From Strongylocentrotus purpuratus (lineage: Eukaryota; Echinodermata; Echinoidea; Camarodonta; Strongylocentrotidae), in NCBI RefSeq assembly GCF_000002235.5, contig NW_022145615.1, positions 15,920,712 to 15,984,711 of the forward strand: a DNA stretch of 64,000 nt, read 5' to 3'. Below the pieces are notes generated by a model, which was not told the origin of the DNA, searched no databases, and saw only the letters and a program-made list of their open reading frames with translations. Every line of letters begins with the position of its first letter. The stretch's first letter is position 1. The position numbers were made by a program, and so were the translations under genes. Of the stretch, positions 9,717 through 21,700 are shown in pieces.

Positions 9717-12668
9717 ATATCCTTTTTAGAAACTTTGAAAATATACTTGAGGAAATGCATCAAAAGAACGTTCATGATACTAGACCAATGGTGAATTGAA
9801 TAAGTTTGAATATTAGTTTGAAAACACATTTGATTGTTTTTTTAAGGATATAAATGTTAAGTTATCATCGTTAAAAGTTTTTAAAATAAAAGATTTGATT
9901 ATTTTTTACTACTTTGAAAGCAAGTACCTACTACAAGATAAGCAAGCCAGTCTCTAAGAGACTTGGTAATTGAGGATTAATGCCTTACAAAAGGAAACTA
10001 GAGCACCGACTTGGTTGAGACTTGAGACCTTCCAGGCATGATACAACTGCTCCTACCACTGAGCCATCATGCCTTTTCTAATACTACATGTAATAATAAT
10101 AATAGCTAGTTCTTACATGTACATGTACATGTATATAGCGCTTTTCAGGACCGAAAGCCCTCTCAAAGCGCTTTACAGATATATATATATTATTACCCCG
10201 GTCATAGGATTCAGGCTTACCCGCACACAATGTAGAAAGTGGAAAGTAAAGAAAACATGTTGTGACAGTGTAGAAGTTTTAAGCTGCTGCTTCAATAGTA
10301 GGACTAAATTACTTATTGCTAAGCATTATGGAAGGCTTGGAAGCAACCCTTAACCTCCAATTACATATGGGTACCTGACATGGGAATGGCAGACTGGTTT
10401 GAGGAGTTTTGCCTATCCTGCAATCTTTGTGGTTCTATATAAGATGCTTGCTATACTGAGGCTAGACTACCCAGTGGTATTGGTAAGTAAGAATGTTGTT
10501 TTTATATTCTGCTCAGGAATGAGGAATATTCAACTGTTAATCACTTCAATTCTTTGTTATGCCTCTGCTACAAAGTAGCTGGAGGCATTATGTTTTCTGG
10601 TTGTCCTTCCGTGTGTCGTTTATTAAAAAATCTGAAAAATGATGTATCCCTCAGAATTGATTTTTAAATTGATTTGAAAGCAGTCACTGTCATTTCTGTC
10701 GCGTTATTAGTTCAGCATTTTAAACTTAACTCCGGCCGCTGCATGCACACAAATTTTGGTGAAGGGAAAATTCCTGCTCGGGGACCTGGTACCCACCCAA
10801 AATTTTCAAGTTAAACCCGTGTTCAGCAAAACCCGTAATGACTCGGGCCTAACCTAATTGAAATGCATTTCTGCAGCTAAACTCTAGTGGGATGTAGTGA
10901 GAAAGCTTTCCAATATATATAATTATGATAGTTGAATATAATTGCAAATGTGGTGTATTGGGTTTTGTGAATCAATCACATCTCATAACTGATACCTCAG
11001 GTCATCATCAAAAACTTAATTCAAATAAGCTGTGTAGGGAGACCAGAGAAAACCACTTGCCTGACTAAATCTCCTTGGGTAACCTCTGAAAAATAACTGT
11101 TCCTACATAGGGCCTACAAAGAACAGCTGATGAATTTATCTTCCAGTCTTTGGTCTATAATCTAAGCAGATAAATTGATTCTTAAGGTCTAATATTAATT
11201 TTTTAACAACATTTTTCCACTGATAACCCAGGCATGATTGTTGAAAAATCCTGTAAATTTAGTTCTCAATCAAGCAAGTTGTTATCCTAACTGTTTAATT
11301 GCATACATAATACATATTTTGTTTATGACCACCTTTGCCAGATTCTAGCTCCTCGTCTATTACAAGCCACCCTATCGGCTGTAGGTGATTTTTGCCTGTA
11401 CAAGACCTCGGCCCTCATCCATGGCAAAGATGTAGCACGATGGACAGTATCCTTTCAATTGATGCACATTTCGAGGAAGCAAAAAGTCAATAATTACCTG
11501 CTTCCATTCACATGCCTCCATCCATTCAAGTACATAGGCTAGCACAAACTTTTATTGTTTCTCAGCATTGTTGGTCTACAATGTTCTAGAAGCAACAAAC
11601 ACTCTCTCTCGAACGATAACGCTCTTATTGGTCATCTTTATATCCCTCTTGAGGATCAGGACCAGGATCAGAACAGAGTCAGAATCAGAATCTATGCAAC
11701 TGTAATTTAACCTGCTTCATGTATTAGGGCTAAAATCAACCAGCTTATAGCTCAGGAAGCACTCAACTTCATTTCTTCTATAAGAGTAGGGGGAAACCCA
11801 GGTGTAGCGGTTCACCTGCATACTCCCAATCAATAATACCGGGAGGAGAGACTCAAGGGTTACAGTGATTCAGTTTGCTTTACGCCTACCAGGCACAGGT
11901 GATGCCTTATACTTAATAATAATAATAATAACATGGAATGAGAATATTATTTTGTATTTATCATTAGTTCTAGTTATTCTTCATGAACATTATACTGATT
12001 TGAATTATGTAACTGTTGTTCAATGAACCTTGTGTAATGTTAATTTGTACCTTAACCCATGCACCTGTCAGCTTATAATGAATTTATCCTCCTGGTTTGT
12101 GTTTTACAATGCAACTCGTACTTTAACCAACACCATGGAAAACATCTTGACCTCTGTTGGTCTTTTCTTCTTTCCTTGGCCAAGGGATTGGTTGCATGAC
12201 AAGAATGAGAAACAAGATAGGTAAGATGACAGTTTTTACCATCATCATCAAGGACAGGAACTTTTTAGTAGGGTTATGTGGATCATTATGTCTACTCTTT
12301 TAATAGGCAAAATTTATGTTTTCTTCTCTTTAGACCACAGATAACAAATCTGTGGTGAAATATATATGTAAACTTTATGTTACATATTGCAGGTAAATTG
12401 TAAGGGGCACTTCAGACAGGGGCGGATCCAGGAATTTCTTCCCGGGGGGGGGGGGGGGCACATGGTGGGAAAGAATATAAAAAAAAAATTTAGTCACAAA
12501 ATTTTTAAATTTGACATTTTACTCCATTAAGGGGGGAGGGGGTAAGGTCACCTTTTTAGGTCAGCCATTGGCATATTTTTTTGCCGGGGGGGGGGCACGT
12601 CTCTGTTACAGTACATTTTAGGCAGATTTAGGGCTGATTTTAACATATTTTTTCAGGCCTTAAATTTC

Positions 12669-12718
<50 letters not shown>

Positions 12719-15700
12719 AAAAAAAAAAAAAATTCTTTAGGGCAAGGCCACTTTTCTGAAGAGCACATTCCTATATTACAGCACAAATAGGAAGAGTCCT
12801 GTTTTTTTGGCCGGGGGGCATGTCCCCCCCCCCCCCCCTCCCTGGATACGCCATTGTCAGAATTCAATTTTTGGAGATATATTGCCAATTTCAAAATGTA
12901 AGGTTTATTTTATGATATTTATGTGCCTTGTCAAAATTAGGCATAATTTTTTGTTTTTCTTCAATTTTTGGTCTTCCTGCTTTTGTACATGGGTGGGTCC
13001 AAAGGAAATGTATTATGGAAATGTAAACATAAATTGACCTAACAATGTCACTTCATAATGTGATGTGTTGTCTGATTCAAGGTCTAGTGGAGCTATCAGC
13101 TTAAATCAGTCATCAGATAATATATTCTGAAATCTAGGTGTGGTAAGTAAAAAAAAGGACCAAATAGCTTGAAATAGCCCATATGTTTTGTAAGATTATT
13201 ATCCCCTCAACGACGAAGTGGGAGGGGATATAGTGACGCTGCCGTCCGTCCGTGCTTCCGTGCGTGCATGCGTACGTCCGTAACAAGTTTGATTTCCGAT
13301 CGATAACTTCAGTAATGTGTGACAGATTTTAATGAAATTTGATATGAAGGTACATCATATTAAAATACAGGCTAAGTTCGATTTTGTAGTACGCACATGT
13401 AGGTCAAGGTCATAGCTCATTAAATATGTGAAAAATACACATCTGGTTTCTGATTGATAACTTTAGTAATTGACAGATTTTATATATGTGAAAATGTGGT
13501 TAACTTTCTTGCCAAGTAATATAATAGTATAGTCCAATGGAGGTAACTTGTTCTAACGTACATGTAGGCCATTTGTACCCTGCGAGGGGATGCTACGCTT
13601 TGCGCTGACTTGTTTGATATGGATTTTGTTTTGAAAATTTAGTCCATGAGTCCATGTAAACTCTTCTAGTAACACCAGTGTTTGATTTGATGTAGATTTT
13701 GTTTCCTATATGTAGGAACCCGTGGGTGTACATTGTCATAGTTGCCTTGGCCTGCCTGGTGAGACCAACTGCTGCTGTGCTTTGGCTTCCTTTATGTCTG
13801 TGGCATATTAATTTCAGTCGTGCTACACTTGGGAGTTTGGGTTTCACGCATTTCCATCTGTTGAGGTAATTGATTCATTTCGCACCATTCTTTATACAAT
13901 ACAATGTACTAGTACCAAAGTAGTTTCCAGTTTGGACATTTATCATGCTATTATCAGCGATGCCAACCAGTAAGATTAAATCGTATTTAGTACGATAATA
14001 AGAGTGAAATACGATATCAACTCTTAAAATATGATTTCATCTTTAGAAAAAAAAATATTAACAAAAAATAATAATAAATATAAAACATTTAAAGAAAAAT
14101 ATTTTTAAACCCCTAAAAACAGCAGAATCGCATAGAAACATGTACAAGTTAACCCCTGCAACCCCAACATAAACTTTGCTTTACAATTTTCTCATTAAAT
14201 TTTAATGAAAGAGTAACATTTTACTTGACCGTACTTACATGTACCAGTAAAACATTTTTCTGAAATTTTACTGGCCCAGGGCCGACGGGCCAGTGGTAGT
14301 GTCAAGTTTTGGTGAAAATCTGATATTTTTTTTTTAGGATACTCAGTCTGTTGTTTTTTTGTGTGTCAAGAGGTTGGCATCTCTGTATTATGTTCTTATT
14401 ATTTCATTTCTTCTGTACTCACTTCTTGATTTTCTTCTATTTCCAGAGCGCTTAGAGACTTAATTGTAATTTGCGCTATATAAAAACTGAGTATCATTAT
14501 TATTGAGTAGAGATGGTGCATACATTTTCAATGACTGAAGTTATAGCAGAGGCTCTTATAAACTCCTAAAAATAAATTTTTTGCAATTTAAGCTGAGAGA
14601 GCTCTCAGTGAATGTTTCATTTGTTTGGAGGATGGATTGTGTTTTGAATGATGTTGAGATGGTCACCCTTGACAATAACAATGCATTTTGCAACATTTCA
14701 CTTTTTTACATGACCCCTTATTCAGGTGCACATTCCATGAGTACATTCCATGAGTACATAATCATTACAAATGGGGAATAAGCATGCTTTTCATTGATAC
14801 TAACAAGAAGTATGATAATATATTAAACAAGAGAGATATCAGTGCTCAAAATTGAAGTGTGGAACCTGTTTTGAGGAGTCTAGTAACCACCTTTTCGGTA
14901 TTTGCCTTATTGGCACCAGCAAACAGAGAGACTGGAATGAAGATCAGTTCAGCTTTGGAAAGATACAGAAGGGGCTCTTACAAATTGGCAAAATTGGGAA
15001 AATTACTATTCAGAACTTTCTCTTTTACTAAGGAAAGTTTTAAGAGAACTCCCAGAGAAGAAAAAGAATCCTATTACTTTTTATTTGAATCTTCATCTGG
15101 TGCCTAGTTACTTACATTTCTTTTCTTCTTCACTTTGGAGATTTCTTTGACACTCGTTGCGCTTCATAATTATAACTCCTATTCCCCGGCTTTAGCATGG
15201 CTGCCTTTATGGCACTCTTGCATTTTAAGTAATATGTCGTCAGTGTCAAGTGTGGCAAATGTAGATTAATATTTTTTCGATGTGTTGAGCTGGCTGTATT
15301 TAGCTATTTAACATTTACTTCTAATATTTTCTTTTCCTGGCAGCATAATTATTATTACACATGATGTTATCAGAGTGGCAGTAACATTATTCCTACCAGT
15401 TGGGTGAGTTACAATAAATCTTCTATGATATCAGAATTACTCTGCTATTATATCTGACATATGTGTAATACCGGTAGTAATTTTGAAGTGTGATTGTGGA
15501 AATGTATTTCAAGAAATAATGAAAATGTATTTCTAGAAATAATGAAAAAGCATTTCAAGAAATACTGTATGAAACTTATTCTGAACTGTTCATAATGTAG
15601 GTTAACAATCCAGATAATTATATATAAAACTTGATGATTGTTACAAAGTACTAACTTAGACAGGCACACAAGGGACTGAGTATTACATAGATGGGCCTGA

Positions 15701-18700
15701 TTGGTCATTAATTCAGTAGAATACCCTCTCCAAAAACTTTGATTGCCAATATTCTTGAAAACTAGCAGTGAAATTTTTGTGAGAATCTTTTTTTTCTTCT
15801 CACCACTATAAGAATGCAAGATAACCATGTAAAATTTCCCCGTTAATAGTGTTCAATAATGCCATATGGAAGTGGTATTGTGAATTTGAGGGAGAGGGAG
15901 TTGAAAAGAGAGAAATGACAGTACAAGACTTTTTTCAACCATTTTGTGTTGAATTGAAAACAAAATTCTTCCCAGTATTAGAAGGCAATGTATTCTTTGC
16001 GCAAATATGGATGATTGATTAGACCAACTACTTGACAGAATATTCAGTAAATCTTGGATATAGACATGAATACAACAATATCATTCAAAATAATTATGTA
16101 TTCTGGTACTTTCTTTAAAATACGTTGTGAGAAAAAATTGATACTGCCAATGAATGACTTTTGATTTCTTATATTCACTACAGCTTTCCTAGGGTCAGAT
16201 GTGTTTAAATATGATTCATTTTGTTAAAATAGATTTTAAGAAGGGGGAAAGATAAAGTACTTGTATAGGCATAAAGTAGGCATGTGCCCATATTTTTAAA
16301 TGCCAAACATTATCAAAACAAATTGGTAAAGCAAGAAGTAGTTTGAATAAGTATAAGGTTAATTTGAGTTCTCTCGTTTTGATTTGTGCTTCAGATTGAT
16401 AGCCATCTCCGCTTCTCTTCTTATGGACAGGCTTTTTTATGGTTATGTGAGTATGATTTTTATGCCTCCGTTACGAAGTAGCCAGAGGCATTATGTTTTC
16501 GGGTTGTCCGTCCGTCCGTACGTCCCGTTCTTGTGATCGTGTTATCTCAAGAACCGACTGATGGATTCCTACCAAACTTTGGTCATGTATGTAACTTGCA
16601 GAACCAATGAATTGATTAGATTTTGGGGTCACGAGGTCAAAGGTCACAGGGCTCATTATGTATGCAAAAATAGCTTGTGATCATATTATCTCAAGAACCG
16701 ATTGATGGATTCCTGCCAAACTTAGGTCATGTATGTATCTTGCAGAGCCAATGAATTGATTAGATTTTGGGTTCAAAGGTCACAGGGCTCAGTATGTATG
16801 CAAAAATAGCTTGTGATCACATTATCAGAACAGATGGGACAGATTACCTTGAAACTCAGGACATGTATGAATCTTGCTGAGGCAATGAACTGATTAGATT
16901 TTGGGGTCATGAGGTCAAAGGTCATGGGGCTCATTATGTATGCAAAAATAGCTTGTGATTGCATTATCATTAGAACCGATGGATGGATTACCATCAAACT
17001 CAAGATGTATATTGCATTTGGGGTCGTGAGGTAAAAAATCAAAGGGTCATACATGTATATGAGAAATAGCTTGTAATCATGATATTCTGAGAACCTGTTA
17101 ATGGATTACAAACGAACTTGAATTTGAAAAATTTCTTCCGTTTTGGTTTTGTAAAATTGCTCTATGACGGAAGCATCACTTTCGACTGCACGCAGTTGAA
17201 GTTCCATCTAGTTTTTTCTTTCTTCTTTTGATTTAATTTTTTAAAATTATATTCCTGTAAATCTCTGTGTATAAGACGGACCCCTATTTTGGGGGCAAAA
17301 AACAACTCTGTAGGCAGCATGCCAGGTCTGTGTTCAGGTAATTGCTTCTTTTTTTTGGGGGGGGGAAGAAAAATGTAGATCTTAGTCCAAACACATTATA
17401 CAGAACTCAACTATTTTGGGTGGTATTTTCTGCTGTGAAAGGGGTTAAATCAGTTTTATAATGTCATTTCTGTGTTTTATTTTCAGTTTGTGTTGGTTCA
17501 GAAGAATTTCATTGAGTTCAACTTTATTAATGATTTGGGTGCATTATATGGGACCCATCCATGGCATTGGTACTTCTCACAAGGCTTTGCAGTCGTCATG
17601 ACAACTCATATACCTAGCTTTGTTATGGGTGCCAAGATGGGCTACAAAAAGAATGGCCTGCTATTATGGACAGTGTTATGGACGTTATGTATTTACAGGT
17701 ATGTGTTACAGTTACCTGCTGTTCTGCTCATGAAGGGCTTATTCCTTCATACTCGAGAATTAGGAGTTTTTTCTTGTTAACCAGTGTTGCGGGGTTCAAA
17801 AAAGAATTTTGTTTAGGGGATAAATGAGAATTAAAGGGATAGTTGAATTTTGTTGCAGAGGGCGCCACTCAAAATAATTTTTGTGTGAGAAAGAAATTCG
17901 AATGTACAATTTAAATGACAAAATCATCTTTGTTTGATCAAAATCGGTTCAGAAACGGCTGAAATATCCAGGTAATTTTGAACGAGCCATTGAAAAACGA
18001 GATAGCACCTTATACGTTTTATTCCAGCCAATGCCATTATTGGCTTTTTGTTGGCTTTTTTGTGTTGGTTATAATACGCACAACCAGCCAGCCTATGTAT
18101 TGTTATTATGAATTAATTAATTACTTAATGGTCACTTTTTTGAAGTGGAGGTGAATTGGTATGATCGTATTCAATCTAAATTCACTCATTGTGGGGTCTA
18201 AAATTACCTTCATATCAATTTTAGGTTCTAAAAGGGCACTAGAGATGTCATAAATATGAATAAGAGCAATAACCATGCACTTTGAAGGCATTTGCAGTCT
18301 TAACAAGAACTCAACTATCCCTTTAAGTACATATTTTGTTGTATAATGGAGAGACTTGTTGATTAGTGTCATCTGCCATAAGTTGATCCAAAGTCTTTAT
18401 TTCCTAATTCGCAAACTCAAACGTAAATAAATCTTTTCCTATTGATATTACGACCTTTGCTATACTATACAAACATATATATATATATAATGAAACATTA
18501 TAATTACCTTAGGGAGCACCGAACTTCAGCTACGAGCACAAGACCGCGCGCGATACAGGCAGAAAGTAGATCAGTAAGACATCATGAAACGGTTTCAAGA
18601 TGGAAAACAATTAACCTGTATAAGGAAGAAGCCACACGTCTTCCTGTCGAAAAATTAGATGAATCTTTAACAGCGAAAAGTGTATCTCCTAAAAATATAA

Positions 18701-21700
18701 AAAGGGCAAATGAACGAAAAGGCTTACCAAACCGACACAACAAAGAACGCCACCATATCTATATATTCAATCATTTCCATTTTATTCCAGGTAAACGAAG
18801 CAAGATATAACATTATATAAAAACTAAAAAACTAAAGCGGCCATGTAGCTCGAGGCGAAAATGGTCAATGGCTAATCCATTCACTCTGGACGTACGTGTA
18901 ATGTACATGCGTACACACCCCCGGACACACCCTGACCTTCATTTGCAAAGAATGCAAAGCATCTTGTAACCTACAATAGGAAATTACATTATTTCCTAAT
19001 TCGCAAACTCCAACGTAATTAATCTTTTCCTATTGATCTTACGACCTTTGCTATACTATACAAACATACATATATATAATGACACATTATTATTACCTTG
19101 GGGAGCACTGAACTTCAGCTACGAACACAAGAAACTTAGTCTCCCCAATATCAAGGAAAAAAGAACGGGGAAAGAATGAACGTGATCCTCCACATAGTGT
19201 TCTAATATGTTAGCAAACATCTATGATGCGTTAACCACTTATTCCAAGTAATATCATAACTTCAACATTTCATTAAATTATCCATCTTACTGTTAATGCA
19301 TAGTCATCATACTTTATATATTCAATTATGCTTTCAAGTATTCAACTTTAACTGAGTTGTAAATACTTTCATGTACCACATGCAACTAATTATAAATATA
19401 ATGCAGTCTGAACAATCCATTTTAGAGAACAATAAAGATCTTAATTCTTCCTTTGGCCCATTATAAAAGGTAATTACATGTATCTGGTCATCACCCATTA
19501 ACTTGCTCTCTAAATACTACAAATAATGAAACACATAATAATGCCTTTACTGCCTTATAGTGTTAGCAATATGAACTAAAATCAAAAGATGTCCAATTAA
19601 TACATTCCAAGAATAAATACCAGATGTCATATTCATGTTTAATCCCATTCAGGTACAATCAAATTCCCAAGTTAAGCGAAACAAGCATCTTATTAGAAAG
19701 TGATTCTTTCACGTACCTATTCTTGGAAGAGTCGGAAACCCATCTTCCATGTCTCTTTAATAATCTGTCCGAGACACCAATTGCTGCTGCTGCAGTAACT
19801 CCTCCTGCTCTGAGGCTGTGGAGACCGAACAACTTGGAATCCACTCCAATCGCTTCTAGCGAGTCCTTGAAAATTTCCCTGCATCGTGTGTACGATAGCT
19901 TACCGCCTCTAAGCTTGTATGAATTCAAGGATTTACAGAAAGACAACTGTCAAAAAATAAACTCATCCATCGACAAATCAACAATACCTGCACTATTCAA
20001 GTATCTATAAGAATTTTTCTTCATAAATTACGTTTTTTAATTTATTTATTTATTTTTTTTTTTTTGTACATACTACACGTCAAACAACTGCCATAAAATG
20101 GTGATTTGATCACAAATGCAATAGAAAACTAATTTTAAAACATACTTGAAGAGAAAAATATTCTCAAAAAGAATGAAATGCCGATAAAACCAAAATAACC
20201 TGCTTGTATGGAAAAAACATTCTGCATTGGAAGTGTGTCGCGCATGGTTGTAAGTTTCGTTTTTATGAATTCCTTTTTTTGCTTGAAATTCCTTTTTTTT
20301 GCCATCATGATTCCTTTTTTTGGTCGCACAAGGTTGGCAGCTCTGCACAGATTTTGAACATTCATTTTGTGTGCTGTCAAAACAGTCAAAATGCCACTTT
20401 AAACCGAAAATAGCAGTTTCTATCCTGCTAAAGGGAGCTTCTTGATTATAAATAGAAACAAAATACTCTACTACCTCTTCCATTGTTGGGTTCACACTAG
20501 ACATCCTGTTTTTCACGCACCACTGTTTCCATGTGCTTATGGCTCCTTTGTACTTTCTCACTGTGCTCTCTGCTCTTGAATCATCCAAATGCTTTCCAGT
20601 GTCGCCTGGAATCCTGAATCCTGAAAAAATACAATCCCACCAAAAAATGTACATCCCTCCAGTGAGGAACTGTTGCGCCAACAAAACTTTATCTGATATA
20701 TCGCATCATCACATTGCATAACATATATATATATGCTCAATATCATATTGCATTCCGCAATTCATGTAAGACTATGCCAGTGCCTCTTACATTAGTATAC
20801 TTCTCCAGTGAGACACTGTTAAATACCCTTTTCTTTCTCGTACGGTATCACAATTCTCCAGTGAGTATAAAACACAATATGAACGTCTTCTCTGTGTCGT
20901 TTAAAATTTAACTCCTCCTTCCATCCAGTCTGACACAAATTACTTCACTTCTGAATTTATCTGTACCAAAAATAGACTTAGAATTTTTACCTTGAACAAA
21001 TATAAGTGTGGGATCAGTAAATCTAATTGTCTGGATTTCCATAGACGAAAAAGAGCTGGATCTTGAAAAAAAATCAAAGGCCAGAAAGGAGCAGATGGCC
21101 AACGAGGAACCACCAGAGTGGTCAGAGCATTACATGCCTTGACATGCTTGATGGCTTGACCTACCGTGTCAATGGGGGGAACTATCCAATTATTATCTGA
21201 CTGCCACGAGACAGAAAAGGCGTCAACCTGACTGGAATTGGGGCAACAAAACTTTGAATTAAAACGAGGTAACTTGGTGTTATAATTGTCTGCGAACCTA
21301 TCAACTGTATGTGGACCCCAGATACTATCCATAAAAGAAAAGAACAATTGTGATACACCCCAGTCATCTCTTTGCTCAAATAATCAGCTGACCTACATGT
21401 AGGAATCCATTGAACAAGCAATTGAGCATTTAAATAAAAACAAGATTTTGCAACATCAAGACTCAAACATTGAAGATCACATTTCATGCTACCTTTTCTC
21501 AAAATGATTTCCACTCCTGTATTATCAGTAAACACTTTAACTGTCTGACCTTCCAACTTAGGAGCAAAAGCTCCAATTGCCAGTGCAACTGCCTTCAACT
21601 CTCTCCAAGTGGAGCTTTTACCTCTTTCTTCTGATGACCAGACCTGTTGGAACTGCATTCCACCACACTCTGCCGTCCAGGCACCGCAGCCGACGTGGCT

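Larger units (their letters stand above)
9717..10364 (+). other. PIGB intron 1, U12-type AT-AC intron
   Basis: The intron begins ATATCCTTT directly after the exon and ends AATTAC. CCCTTAAC at 10347-10354 matches the U12 branch-site consensus and lies about 11-12 nt from the 3' end. No GT-AG pair restores the protein, whereas this AT-AC pair gives [12 protein letters not shown] exactly as the family requires. A tRNA-derived SINE lies inside. Confidence 0.88.

Noticed and set aside
9717-9729. Apparent PIGB stop codon shortly after the first exon
   Set aside because: It lies past the U12 donor and inside intron 1, so it is not a nonsense change in the gene.
18442-18810. 122-codon plus-strand frame
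   Set aside because: It starts in the B2 repeat and ends in the spacer of the PAT/Ngaro-like fossil, antisense to the element, with low-complexity composition.
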